DNA from: an archaeon GW2011_AR15
GTDB lineage: Archaea; Nanobdellota; Nanobdellia; Woesearchaeales; GW2011-AR15
Reading direction: 5' to 3'
Length of the DNA stretch: 64,000 bases
Assembly (NCBI GenBank): GCA_000830295.1
Contig: CP010425.1
Coordinates: forward strand, 420,884 to 484,883
Shown: in pieces, positions 23,688 through 32,316 of the stretch
Layout: the number at the start of each line of letters is the position of its first letter
How positions within the stretch are numbered: the first letter of the stretch is position 1
Notes under the pieces: model-generated
The model's database searches: none
What the model was told of the DNA's origin: nothing
What the model saw: the letters and a program-made list of their open reading frames with translations, nothing else
Translations under genes and position numbers: made by a program

Positions 23688-24296
23688 TATCTTCACGCGG
23701 CCCGGGGAAATTTCGAAAATCTCGCCCTCTCCTATGAGGTCCTGGATTATTTTCTCGGAATTCTGTATCCTTATGTGCTTGACTATCTCTGAAATGTCGA
23801 CGCCGCTGCCCTTATCCATTATCGCGATTGCATTGAGTATCTTCTGGTAGGGACCTGTCTGTATCTCCTCATCTGCACCCTCTGTCTCCACAGGCAGTTT
23901 CGGCGTAATTTTTTTCTGCAGCTTCAATTCCATGCTGTGCACCTTGTGCCATTTCTTGTCGCTCTTTACAATGACCTCAGGCACAACATATATCTCATTA
24001 TTGCTTTCCCTGACCCTGCCGATGACCCTCATTATCTCGCCCAGGCCCGGGTCTGAGGCCAGCTTCTCAAAAGACCTCACTGTTATGCTGCCTGAGCCGT
24101 CATCAATAAGAAAAGACGCCCCGTTCTCAGAATCAGAGACAGAAACAACAAGCCCTATAATATTTACGCGGGAGATTTCGCCATATTTCGTGAGGACGCC
24201 GCTCGGCTCCCAGCCGGGCCTCTTTATGTAGGTGCCTTTCAGAATTTCAGCTACAGGAACTTTTCTTGCAACCTGCCTCTTGAACTGCTCTGCCAT
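23679..24296 (-). CDS. RPA-like OB-fold single-strand DNA-binding protein
   Basis: 205 aa from ATG at 24296, overlapping the MCM stop (TGATG). Residues ~45-115 look like an OB fold (ISRVNIIGLVVSVSDSENGASFLIDDGSGSITVRSFEKLASDPGLGEIMRVIGRVRESNNEIYVVPEVIV); residues ~145-205 form a winged helix (KILNAIAIMDKGSGVDISEIVKHIRIQNSEKIIQDLIGEGEIFEI). This OB plus winged-helix layout matches the RPA32-like subunit. Co-expression with MCM fits a replisome role. Confidence 0.8.
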   Translation of the reverse strand: MAEQFKRQVARKVPVAEILKGTYIKRPGWEPSGVLTKYGEISRVNIIGLVVSVSDSENGASFLIDDGSGSITVRSFEKLASDPGLGEIMRVIGRVRESNNEIYVVPEVIVKSDKKWHKVHSMELKLQKKITPKLPVETEGADEEIQTGPYQKILNAIAIMDKGSGVDISEIVKHIRIQNSEKIIQDLIGEGEIFEISPGRVKILE

Positions 24297-26314
24297 CAAA
24301 TCTTGGAGATATAGCCCTTCTTCGGCTCGTATATGTCTCCTGACCTCTTCAGTTTCTCAATGACTTCCATTACCTGGTCCTGCGAAAGCCCTCTTGAGGA
24401 AGCCTCTATGAATATGTCTTCAATGGCTACTGTCCTGCCTGATTTCACTTCAATCTCGGTTATGATTTCCTTGACCTGGACGATGTTGCCCCTTTCAGTT
24501 GCAGTGACGCCCGATGTAATCCTGTCAATGTCGAATTTCCCTGTCTCAGGGTCCTGGCCTATCTGGCTCAGGCAGTAATGCACAAGCTCGATTGCTCTTC
24601 TTGCATCTTTTCTCGTTACCTTGTCAGAAAGCCTTACTTTCGCGGATGCCTCTGCCAGCCTTACAAGCGCCTCAAGCTGCCTCGGCGATATCGGGATGGA
24701 TTTCACCCCGCCGTCATCGCTTCCGGCCTTTCTCATGTCAACATAGTATTTCTTTATCTCCTCGTTGGCTGCCGCAGTAAGGGTAGGGTGGACAGACTGT
24801 CTTGCATATGCAAAATATTTTTTCAGCATGTCTGTTGATATCTCTGAGACTATCTCGGTCTTCTTTGTATGCAGGTCAAGGATAAATGTGGCCATCTTCT
24901 CATCTTTAACCTCGTCAGGCAGGTCCTTGATCGGGAAAATCAGGTCAAACCTGTTGATAAGCGTTGAAGGCAGGTCAATCTGCTTCCCTATTACTTCATA
25001 CGGGTCGAACCTCCCGAATTTCGGGTTGGCTGCCGCAAGCACTGTTGTCTCAGCCCTCAAAGTTGCCTGGATATTCGCCTTGGAGATTGTAACTGTCTGC
25101 TGCTCAAGGGCCTCGTGCATCGCGCTTGTGTCTTCCTTGCTCATCTTGTCAAGCTCATCTATGCAGCACAGGCCGCCGTTTGTCAAAACCAGGGCCCCTG
25201 CCTCAAGGGCATATCCCCTGATAAATTCATCTTTCACAACTGTTGCAGTGAGCCCTGCCCCTGATGCGCCTTTTCCTGAAATATACCTTGACTTCGGCAC
25301 TACCTGTGATATCCTTTTCAATAGCTGCGATTTCCCTGCTCCGGGGTCGCCCAGCAGTAATATGTGCATGTCCCCCCTTGTCCTTGAGCCTTTCTGCCTT
25401 GATTTTTTCACTCCGCCCATTGCCTGCAATACCAACGCCTCCTTGATTTTTGTGTGGCCGTATATCGTGGGCGCAATTGATTCGACAATCTTTTCAAAAA
25501 CATTCGGGTCTTCTGCAAGCTTCTTTATCTGCTCCTGCTCTTCCTCGGAAACATTCAGATCGAGGAAATCCTCCTCTATAGGCTCAATGTAGTTTGCCTC
25601 TATCATCAGGTCAAACCTTGTGAGCTTGCCGCCCTCTTTTGCAGGTATGGGGACTTCCTTCAGCACGCCGTTTATTATTATCTTGCTGCCGGGGTTTGTC
25701 CTTTTCTCTGACATCGGACTCACCAAGTCTGATTTCAGGAAAACATCCAGTCTTTTGGGCTGCTCCCCTCCGTCAAGGTCTTCAGGGGCCTCCTCAAGGA
25801 CTATCTTCTGCGCATCCACAAGTTCCTTGCTCAATAGCCTGAATTTCCCCTTCCTCCCGCAGCCGCACCTTGAAGGCTCCTTGAATTTTGAGTCGAGCTG
25901 CAATACAGTTATTATATTGCCGCAGCTGGGACATTCAAACCTTGCGCTTGTTACCTGCGGCCTTACATCGGACTTCTGCCTGACAAGGCCTTTTGTGCTG
26001 ATGAACTTATTGATATGGCTGCTCCTGACGTCCTTTATCATGATAGAAGTTGTCTGCGGAAGGTTCTTCACCCTCAGCCTGAAATTCTTTATGTCGCCCT
26101 CAAGCTCAAACTGCTCCAGCGCCAGCTCTCCTGCCTTCAGCACCTCTTCTGTATTCTCAAGCATCTCCTCGGAAAGCTCCGGATCGTGCATCGCCAGCAG
26201 GCCGAAATCTACTACGAGGTGCTTCTCCCCCTTCCTCACCTTCTCGGAAAGCTCTGGGAGGTGGTTCTTCTCCAGGAATTTCTGGAATCTTTTGATTATC
26301 GCAGTAGGCTCCAT
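24296..26314 (-). CDS. mcm: MCM replicative helicase
   Basis: 672 aa. N-terminal domain with a zinc site (CPSCG ~128 and CGCGRKG), then the AAA+ core: Walker A GDPGAGKS near 321-328, ISGKGASGAGLTATVVKDE, Walker B CIDELDKM near 384, sensor AAANPKFGRFDPY and arginine-finger LINRFDLIFP near 451. A C-terminal winged helix (EDIFIEASSRGLSQDQVMEVIEKLKRSGDIYEPKKGYI) ends it. No intein. Typical archaeal length. Confidence 0.97.
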   Translation of the reverse strand: MEPTAIIKRFQKFLEKNHLPELSEKVRKGEKHLVVDFGLLAMHDPELSEEMLENTEEVLKAGELALEQFELEGDIKNFRLRVKNLPQTTSIMIKDVRSSHINKFISTKGLVRQKSDVRPQVTSARFECPSCGNIITVLQLDSKFKEPSRCGCGRKGKFRLLSKELVDAQKIVLEEAPEDLDGGEQPKRLDVFLKSDLVSPMSEKRTNPGSKIIINGVLKEVPIPAKEGGKLTRFDLMIEANYIEPIEEDFLDLNVSEEEQEQIKKLAEDPNVFEKIVESIAPTIYGHTKIKEALVLQAMGGVKKSRQKGSRTRGDMHILLLGDPGAGKSQLLKRISQVVPKSRYISGKGASGAGLTATVVKDEFIRGYALEAGALVLTNGGLCCIDELDKMSKEDTSAMHEALEQQTVTISKANIQATLRAETTVLAAANPKFGRFDPYEVIGKQIDLPSTLINRFDLIFPIKDLPDEVKDEKMATFILDLHTKKTEIVSEISTDMLKKYFAYARQSVHPTLTAAANEEIKKYYVDMRKAGSDDGGVKSIPISPRQLEALVRLAEASAKVRLSDKVTRKDARRAIELVHYCLSQIGQDPETGKFDIDRITSGVTATERGNIVQVKEIITEIEVKSGRTVAIEDIFIEASSRGLSQDQVMEVIEKLKRSGDIYEPKKGYISKI

Positions 26315-26341
26315 TCTACAAAAAAATATGAAAAATAAAAA

Positions 26342-26890
26342 TCAGTTTACTTTTTTAAGGTTGGCTATGAGCATGTCCAGTGCCTTGTGCACTTCCTTTT
26401 CGCTCTTTGTCCCTGTGCAGACAATCTTTCCGTTGCTGAACAGCAAAAAAGTAGCCTTTGCCTCATTAAGCTTGTAGACAAGCCCGGGAAACTGCTCCGG
26501 CTCGTACTCTGTGTTCTCCAGCTTCATTGCCAGGACATTGAGGTTTAGGTCCATGCCTATTGATCCTGATGCAACAATGTTCTGCACCGTAATTACAGGC
26601 GTTACCTTGATGTCGATATTTATTTTCTTCAGGCTCTTGATTATCTTGTCAATGGACTCATGGACTTTTTCCATGCTCCTTGCTCCTGTGCAGACAACCT
26701 TTCCTGAACTGAAAATCAGTGCAGATGTCTTAGGGTCCTTTATCCTTATGACCAGCCCGGGAAACTGCTCCGGATTGTACTCTGTATTGCTCAGAGTGGC
26801 AGCCATTTTTTCCAACGGTATGTCGTGCTCAAGGCTTGTAGAAACGACTATGTTCACAACTTCAATATTTTTTTCTCCCAAATATAACAC
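26342..26890 (-). CDS. tbp: TATA-box-binding protein
   Basis: 182 aa made of two direct ~90 aa repeats, each with the phrase (N)TEY(N/E)PEQFPGL...(A)L(I/L)FSxGKxVCTGxxS, the TBP saddle halves. The start is GTG at 26890 preceded by a G-run; TTTATAAATA at 26921-26930 is its likely TATA box, and a second box-like TTATAAAC at 26899-26906 sits near the start of transcription and could allow self-binding. Recruits TFB and RNA polymerase to the box A elements listed in this window. Confidence 0.96.
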   Translation of the reverse strand: MLYLGEKNIEVVNIVVSTSLEHDIPLEKMAATLSNTEYNPEQFPGLVIRIKDPKTSALIFSSGKVVCTGARSMEKVHESIDKIIKSLKKINIDIKVTPVITVQNIVASGSIGMDLNLNVLAMKLENTEYEPEQFPGLVYKLNEAKATFLLFSNGKIVCTGTKSEKEVHKALDMLIANLKKVN

Positions 26891-26940
26891 CCCCTGTTGT
26901 TTATAAGGAGAACCTGGGGGTATTTATAAAGCTTTTTAAA

Positions 26941-27103
26941 TAGAATACGGAAGGCAGGGATCACTCTTCCTTGGCCAGCATTTTCCTGACAACGCCGTAA
27001 GTTACAATAACGTATGTCCCGAATGCCGGGATAAGCGAGCTTCATCCTGCGGAAAACCAGGCAAAATACCTGGACAGAAAAATAAGAGAATTGTATAAAT
27101 AAG
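26941..27103. pseudogene. Spacer with two possible gene-tail remnants
   Basis: Minus strand (about 27033-26961): an open stretch reading LIPAFGTYVIVTYGVVRK then MLAKEE-stop looks like the end of a small membrane protein but lacks a start. Plus strand (about 27004-27102): VTIYV-like reading ending SELHPAENQAKYLDRKIREL-YK-stop, again without ATG. Both could be chance; together they suggest decayed genes between tbp and nnrD. Confidence 0.25.
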
Positions 27104-27892
27104 TTATTTGATGAATCTCCACAGCTCTTCAACCATGTCAAATGCCGTGTAGCCGTAGCTCTTCTGCTTATACATGAACTCGCCCAGCCTGCCGTTTATA
27201 TAAGCAGCCTCTTTTGCCGAGTCAAAAAGGTTTCCGGATTGTGCGAGGAATCCTGCGCAGATACCGGCAAGTATGTCTCCTGTCCCTCCCCTTGTCATGG
27301 AATTGTGGCCTGTCTTGTTCGTATGCCTCCTGTGCTTTGTGAATATTATGTCCTCCGGGCCTTTCAGGAGCATTATATTATTCCCCAGCTTTTCCTGCAT
27401 TGCCCTTATGTTCGGCTCCATATCAAGTTCGTCAAATTCCTTTTTGACAGTGTTCTCGTAAAGTATCCTGAATTCCTTCGGGTTCGGGGTAAGTATGCTG
27501 TTCGTGGGAACATCCAGTGCAATCACCTTCAGCGCATCTGCGTCTATCACAAAAGGCTTTTTTATGTCCCTGAGAAGCTTGAGCACGAATTCCTTTTTCT
27601 CTCCGAGGCCGGGACCAAGCAGCACAACGTCGTAATGTTCGCTCAGCGCCGCAATCTCCTTGGCATGCGTGGGCGCAAGCTCCTCTCCGAGGAATTTCCT
27701 TGTCATCAGGTCAGGCGAATAGCTGTTTATCTGCCATGCCACCCTTTCAGGGGCGCAGACTGTTACAATGTCAACCCCTGTCCTGAGTGCGGCTATTGCT
27801 GCAAGTGCCGGAGCTCCGACATATTCCCTGCTCCCCCCCACAACAAGGACCTTTCCGTTCTGGCCCTTGATGTCTTTTCGCGTTATTCTCAT
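27104..27892 (-). CDS. nnrD: ADP/ATP-dependent NAD(P)H-hydrate dehydratase
   Basis: 262 aa ribokinase-fold enzyme that repairs hydrated NAD(P)H. Markers: GKVLVVGGSREYVGAPALAA, GPGLG, DADAL, TPNPKEF and MTRGGTGDILAG (anion-hole GTGD motif with catalytic Asp). The NnrE epimerase domain often fused at the N-terminus in prokaryotes is absent, and no separate epimerase is in the window. Confidence 0.92.
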   Translation of the reverse strand: MRITRKDIKGQNGKVLVVGGSREYVGAPALAAIAALRTGVDIVTVCAPERVAWQINSYSPDLMTRKFLGEELAPTHAKEIAALSEHYDVVLLGPGLGEKKEFVLKLLRDIKKPFVIDADALKVIALDVPTNSILTPNPKEFRILYENTVKKEFDELDMEPNIRAMQEKLGNNIMLLKGPEDIIFTKHRRHTNKTGHNSMTRGGTGDILAGICAGFLAQSGNLFDSAKEAAYINGRLGEFMYKQKSYGYTAFDMVEELWRFIK

Positions 27893-27926
27893 GCTGTACC
27901 CTTCCTGTTATTTTCTGCAATATAAA

Positions 27927-29306
27927 TTATTTGCCCTTATTCTTTAAAGAGTCCCTGTACGCCTTCCTCATGGCCTTCTGCTCGTCTGTAAGCCGCCTTG
28001 ATTTTTTCTTGTTCTGCTCATATAGTGCCCTTGCATAGCTGACGGGATTCTTGTATCTCATCATTATTGTCTCGTTGTCCGCAATTCCCAGGTCCCTGTA
28101 ATACCCTGTGTTATAATTTGGCGGAGGCACAATCTCCTTGTTCTGTTTCATATATCTCAGCTGCCCTGTTATGTAATTCTCCTTCAGCGGCTCCGGGTTC
28201 TTCTTGTTCCACTCAATAACTAATTCCTCGATGTTCTTGTCAGACCATCCTGAAGACCTGAGGAAATTTATCAGTATGAATAGAAACCTTTTCTTCCCGT
28301 CCTTCAGGCCTGCCAGTCCTTTTTTTATGCTCTCCGGAAAATAATCAACGGGAATTGCCTGCTCCGGGAGCTCGTAGCTCTTCTTTTTTGCAGTCTTTGA
28401 TTCGCGCTCATAAAGCCTCCTGTAAATCATGTCTTCCTTGTCATAGTCAAATGCGCTTATCACGAGCTGCAGCGCCTCATTCTCCCTTGCCTTTGAAGCA
28501 TCCAGGAACTGCCTGTCTGCATTTTTCATGTTTTCCGGGGATGCTGATTTTTTCTCGAATGCCATTATTGCATCTGCATCAATAGGCAAGGACACAAGTT
28601 CGGATTTTTCATGCAGGCTGTACGGGCACCTGTACATGTGCCTTGATGAAATAAGGAGCGTGTCGAGCTCGATTATTGAAAGCGGATCGAATTTCTCCTG
28701 CCTTTTCCCGGTTGCCTTCTCTATGCTCTGCAGGGTTGTCCTGAATTTCCTGTCAAAGATGACTTCTTTGCCTTTTGTCTCGATGAGGTTCTTGGAAATA
28801 TAGCCGACAAGGTAGATTGCAATCCTCCTCGGGCCTTCCGGGAACCATTCTTTTATGTGCACATTATTGACTGCCTTGGGGAATGCCTCGAACGGCACGC
28901 CTATGTGGAATCCCTTGTTGCCTGAAAATTTGCATCCGATTGCAGTTATGCCATGCAGCCTTAATGCTTTCACAAAAAGGTACGCTGTAAGCTTTGAGTA
29001 GGTCCAGTTCGGGCAGTCAATGTCCAAAACAAGGTCCCAGCCTTTCCTCAGGCTGTCAAGCTCGGCCTGCCTCATTTCCGGGCTCAGGCTCAGCGGGTTC
29101 ATCCATCTCTCCTCTGAAATATGAAAACTTGTTGCGCCTTTTTTTACGGATTCAAGGATATCATTTTCATAGACTAGCACGTCCGGCCTCTTGCCGAATC
29201 CTGTGCCGTACCTTATGCCTACTTCCCTGCCCTTTGCGGCATTCACTATGGCCTTCTGCACGTCCCTTCTCTTGTAATACAAAAGGCGCCTGCTTATGTC
29301 GAACAT
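27927..29306 (-). CDS. priS: Single-chain DNA primase, PriS-like catalytic subunit
   Basis: 459 aa archaeo-eukaryotic primase. Catalytic DxD at residues 95-97 (DLVLDIDCPNW), the SGNKGFH nucleotide-binding motif at ~128-134, and RHMYRCPYSLHEKSELVSLPI. The ~150 residue C-terminal part (FLINFLRSSGWSDKNIEELVIEWNKKN...ITGQLRYMKQN...YRDLGIADNE) resembles the PriL C-terminal/PriCT helical region but without a four-Cys Fe-S set. A comparable minimal monomeric primase is known from Nanoarchaeum equitans. Shares an intergenic promoter with the Toprim gene. Confidence 0.85.
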   Translation of the reverse strand: MFDISRRLLYYKRRDVQKAIVNAAKGREVGIRYGTGFGKRPDVLVYENDILESVKKGATSFHISEERWMNPLSLSPEMRQAELDSLRKGWDLVLDIDCPNWTYSKLTAYLFVKALRLHGITAIGCKFSGNKGFHIGVPFEAFPKAVNNVHIKEWFPEGPRRIAIYLVGYISKNLIETKGKEVIFDRKFRTTLQSIEKATGKRQEKFDPLSIIELDTLLISSRHMYRCPYSLHEKSELVSLPIDADAIMAFEKKSASPENMKNADRQFLDASKARENEALQLVISAFDYDKEDMIYRRLYERESKTAKKKSYELPEQAIPVDYFPESIKKGLAGLKDGKKRFLFILINFLRSSGWSDKNIEELVIEWNKKNPEPLKENYITGQLRYMKQNKEIVPPPNYNTGYYRDLGIADNETIMMRYKNPVSYARALYEQNKKKSRRLTDEQKAMRKAYRDSLKNKGK

Positions 29307-29325
29307 ATTGCCTGATAATATCCAT

Positions 29326-29338
29326 AAATTTATATTAT
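29326..29338. promoter_or_regulatory. Shared bidirectional promoter of primase and Toprim genes
   Basis: ATAAATTTATATTA is nearly symmetric. Reading plus, TTTATATT (29329-29336) is centred 27 nt before ATG 29359. Reading minus, AATATAAATTTAT is centred ~24 nt before the primase ATG at 29306. One AT block seems to serve both leaderless genes. Confidence 0.5.
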
Positions 29339-29358
29339 TTTAGTTGCTGGAATCGTTT

Positions 29359-29715
29359 ATGGAGGAAGCAGAGGAGATACTTGGGGAAATAGAGAGGCTG
29401 AAGGAATCGGGGAAAGCTGTCGTCGCCGAGGGCATAAAAGACCTTGCTGCATTAAAAAAGCTCGGCCTGAAAAACATATATATTATCTCCGCGCCCCTAT
29501 TTGAGGTCTGCGAGAAAATCGGGGAAAATAATGATGAGACAGCCATACTTACAGACCTTGACAGGGAAGGGAAGCTGCTTTACTCAAAAATAAAGGAAAA
29601 TCTCACAAGGCTCGGCGTAAAGATTGACGACAGGCTTAGAGAAAGACTGTTCAGGACAAAGCTCGTGCACATGCAGGGCCTTGACACATATATTGAGAAT
29701 TTAATGTCTTCTTAG
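29359..29715 (+). CDS. Small Toprim-domain protein (UPF0292/RNase M5-like)
   Basis: 118 aa. Toprim motifs: VVAEGIKDLAALKKLG (Glu) and AILTDLDREGKLLYSKI (DxD), as in the catalytic fold of primases and topoisomerases. ATG at 29359 is chosen from TATA spacing; a TTG at 29344 is too close to the box. The last 15 nt overlap the convergent surface-protein gene. In vivo substrate not known; expression with the primase suggests a nucleic-acid role. Confidence 0.8.
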   Translation: MEEAEEILGEIERLKESGKAVVAEGIKDLAALKKLGLKNIYIISAPLFEVCEKIGENNDETAILTDLDREGKLLYSKIKENLTRLGVKIDDRLRERLFRTKLVHMQGLDTYIENLMSS

Positions 29716-31377
29716 CCTGACGAGGAGAAGATATGCTGCAATGACAGCAGCCAGCACAATGAAATATTTTGAATAGGCCTTTATTCTGCCTGCGGATGAT
29801 TCATAGACAACACTCCCTGCGGCCTTATTCTGGAAAAGCTTTTCAGAAATCTCCTCTGGCTCCCGCGGCCCGGCTGTTTCTGTTTCCTCTTTCTCTTTTT
29901 TTTCTTTTATCTCCTCAGGGCATGAGGGGTTGTGGCTTATGTCAATCTTTTCAGAAGCATTCAGCCCAATCCCCTCAGCAATCAGGTCGTAGCTGCCCTC
30001 ATTATATTTCCTGTTGCAGTTGTCTTTCAGCAGGATTGGAACTGTAACCGCATATTTCTGGTTGCTGCCATAGAGATTCATCGAGGAGACCTCGCTGACA
30101 GTGTTCTCCCCCTTTACATACAACTTGACTGCATTCTTCAGCGTATCCCCTTTTGTAATATCAAGCTTTATTTTTACAATATCGCCGAAAGCAGCGCCCG
30201 GAGGAATTTCACTTATGGCAATGCTGTCCGTGAGCCGGCTTTCTTCTGCATCCGCCCTGAAGACAACCAACTTCTGTGAAAAAGTATTATTGTTAATGTT
30301 GCTGCAGGCAACCTTCGTCAGGTTGGAATTTATTATAAATGCCTTTTCTGCCCCGCTGATTTTAGGGGTATATGATTTCCTGTTTGTGTTTGATGTAATT
30401 GCCCTCTGTTTTACAGCATCTCCGAAAACATCCTCGACCCAGTATTCAATCTCAAAAGGGAATGTCCTGTTACTGACCCTGTGGGCTATCCCTATGCTCT
30501 CCCCTTCATCATAGACCTGCTTGTCTGTTTCCAGTTCCAGTGTGATATTGCAGTCAGCTTCTTCAGACGGGGAAACTGTTATTCTGCTGCAGAGCCCGTT
30601 GTTGCTGCTGTTTGTATCGTTCGCGGACATATCTACAATCTTTCCGCACACGTCATAGCTTCCGAAACTGCCAAAGACAAACTCTGCAGCCGTAGTTGTA
30701 TATGATTTGAAATCCGTTTCTTTTGTCTCCTCATATATTATTGTGGAGTTTTTTGAGATATTATAATATAATGTTGCGTTTATCTGTTCGCTGAATTCAG
30801 GATAGTCAGTATTCTCCAGCATGAAAAGCCTGTAGTTTATGTTTGTAAAGATATCTTCAGGAAGGAGGAGGCTCAGGACAATATCGGGAATTTCACGGAC
30901 AGGCTCGTGATAAAAAATGTTCTCTGCTCCTGGCGTCGGCTCTGTCTCTATCCATGCTGAGCCAATCAGGGAGAGCGATTTCCCTTTTCCTGTTTCTGCT
31001 GAATATGACATGTTGTCTATTGTACTGTTTTCTTTCTTTATCCTTATCTCATCTGCTGAATTTCCAAGCCCGTTGCCTATTGAATTGTCATCAACGCAGA
31101 GCATAACTGCCGAAAAATTCAGTGTGCTGTCCTGGTCAGCTATTATTATATGTGTGTTTTCCTGGATAATGTACTCACAGGCTGCATTCCCGCAGCAGAT
31201 TATCTGGTCTGTATTGAGATTGTCAGAAAGCTCAAGCCCGCTCATGTTGTAGCTTTCATTTGTATAGAGTTCAATCCATTCATTCCCGTCTTCAGGATTG
31301 TACATGACCTCTGAAATGTAAATGGCCGAGGCAGCATCAAGGCATACAAAGAGCAATATAATGTAGCACAGTTTCAT
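29701..31377 (-). CDS. Secreted, membrane-anchored protein with lamin-tail domain
   Basis: 558 aa from ATG at 31377, right before a signal peptide (KLCYIILLFVCLDAASA). The mature N-terminus IYISEVMYNPEDGNEWIELYTNESYNMSGLELSDN is a lamin-tail (LTD) domain, extending to GKGKSLSLIGSAWIETEPTPGAEN. The centre has beta-sandwich-like segments rich in N-x-S/T sequons (many possible AglB targets), and a C-terminal helix (YFIVLAAVIAAYLLLVRLRRH) anchors it after a Glu/Lys-rich linker. CTATAAAAT at 31403-31411 lies ~29 nt upstream. Surface function unknown. Confidence 0.8.
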   Translation of the reverse strand: MKLCYIILLFVCLDAASAIYISEVMYNPEDGNEWIELYTNESYNMSGLELSDNLNTDQIICCGNAACEYIIQENTHIIIADQDSTLNFSAVMLCVDDNSIGNGLGNSADEIRIKKENSTIDNMSYSAETGKGKSLSLIGSAWIETEPTPGAENIFYHEPVREIPDIVLSLLLPEDIFTNINYRLFMLENTDYPEFSEQINATLYYNISKNSTIIYEETKETDFKSYTTTAAEFVFGSFGSYDVCGKIVDMSANDTNSSNNGLCSRITVSPSEEADCNITLELETDKQVYDEGESIGIAHRVSNRTFPFEIEYWVEDVFGDAVKQRAITSNTNRKSYTPKISGAEKAFIINSNLTKVACSNINNNTFSQKLVVFRADAEESRLTDSIAISEIPPGAAFGDIVKIKLDITKGDTLKNAVKLYVKGENTVSEVSSMNLYGSNQKYAVTVPILLKDNCNRKYNEGSYDLIAEGIGLNASEKIDISHNPSCPEEIKEKKEKEETETAGPREPEEISEKLFQNKAAGSVVYESSAGRIKAYSKYFIVLAAVIAAYLLLVRLRRH

Positions 31378-31484
31378 GCAGCCTTGCCATAGAAACATCA
31401 TTTTATAGACTGATGCGCATTTTCCGTTGTTTTTCCGCAGGAATAAAAAGCTTTAAAAATATCTGGAGTCTTATTGTGAATAGG

Positions 31485-32081
31485 ATGGGGTTTTTTGACA
31501 ATTTAAAGAAAAGAGATAGTTCTCCTGGTAAAACGCCGGAAAAAGAGGAGTTCAATGAGCTTCCTCCGGCTCCGCCGGGATTAAAAAAGATTGAAGCGGA
31601 GAAGCCTGTGGAAATGCCTGAATATTATGCTGACACAGAGGAGGAAAAAAATGTTTTCACGGATTCGCCTGTGCAGGAGGATGTTGCTGAAAGCAATGCT
31701 GAGATAATAAAGGATGACAGGCCGAAGATCAGTGTTCCCGACAGCCTGCCTGACATTGACATCCCTGTGCCTCCTGATATTGAGGAAATCCCTTTTTTCA
31801 GGAATGCTGCAGTTGCAAAGCCTGCTGCAGAGCTGCCTGAATTCGCAGTAAAGGAAATAAAGAAGGGGCCTGTCTTCGTAAGGACTGATGAATACAGCGG
31901 GATGCTTTCCGGCATAGATTCAATGGAAGGCGTGATGAAGGAGGGGCAGGAAACAGTATACCTGCTGAAGAACCTGAAGAAGAATGCCGATACTGTGCAT
32001 GAGAAATACTTAAATACGCTGGAAGATATACAAAAGAAACTTATGTATGTCGATCATCTCCTGTTTGAATCAATGAAGTGA
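31485..32081 (+). CDS. Proline-rich protein with C-terminal coiled coil, paralogue 1 of 3
   Basis: 198 aa from ATG at 31485 (CTTTAAAAATA about 30 nt upstream). Residues 1-120 are low-complexity, acidic and Pro-rich (PPAPPGLKK, DIDIPVPPDIEEIPFF). The C-terminal ~70 residues VFVRTDEYSGMLSGIDSMEGVMKEGQETVYLLKNLKK...LNTLEDIQKKLMYVDHLLFE match the next two proteins. No membrane helix. No known family recognised; the shared domain looks like a helical, possibly multimerising module. Confidence 0.7.
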   Translation: MGFFDNLKKRDSSPGKTPEKEEFNELPPAPPGLKKIEAEKPVEMPEYYADTEEEKNVFTDSPVQEDVAESNAEIIKDDRPKISVPDSLPDIDIPVPPDIEEIPFFRNAAVAKPAAELPEFAVKEIKKGPVFVRTDEYSGMLSGIDSMEGVMKEGQETVYLLKNLKKNADTVHEKYLNTLEDIQKKLMYVDHLLFESMK

Positions 32082-32314
32082 TGAAAATGGAAAAGGAAAC
32101 TAATGTGTTTGTGAAAATCTCTGAATACAATGACCTGCTTGATGTCATCGCCCTTATCAACGAAAAAGTGAAGGAGGCAAGGGAGATACTTGCAAAGATA
32201 TACGACCTCAAGAACCAGGAGGATGCTGAGCTGGACCACTGGAAAAACTCGCTGGACGATGTTGAGAGAAAGCTGAAATATATCGACCAGGCGCTGTACC
32301 GCCCGAAATACTGA
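32081..32314 (+). CDS. Coiled-coil protein, paralogue 2 of 3
   Basis: 77 aa, consisting of just the shared helical module: VFVKISEYNDLLDVIALINEKVKEAREILAKIYDLKN...LDHWKNSLDDVERKLKYIDQALYR. Aligns without gaps with the C-terminus of the preceding protein (VFVRTDEY / VFVKISEY; KLMYVDHLL / KLKYIDQAL). The start codon overlaps the previous stop (TGATG); a GTG at 32078 is an alternative. Confidence 0.75.
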   Translation: MKMEKETNVFVKISEYNDLLDVIALINEKVKEAREILAKIYDLKNQEDAELDHWKNSLDDVERKLKYIDQALYRPKY

Positions 32315-32316
32315 GA

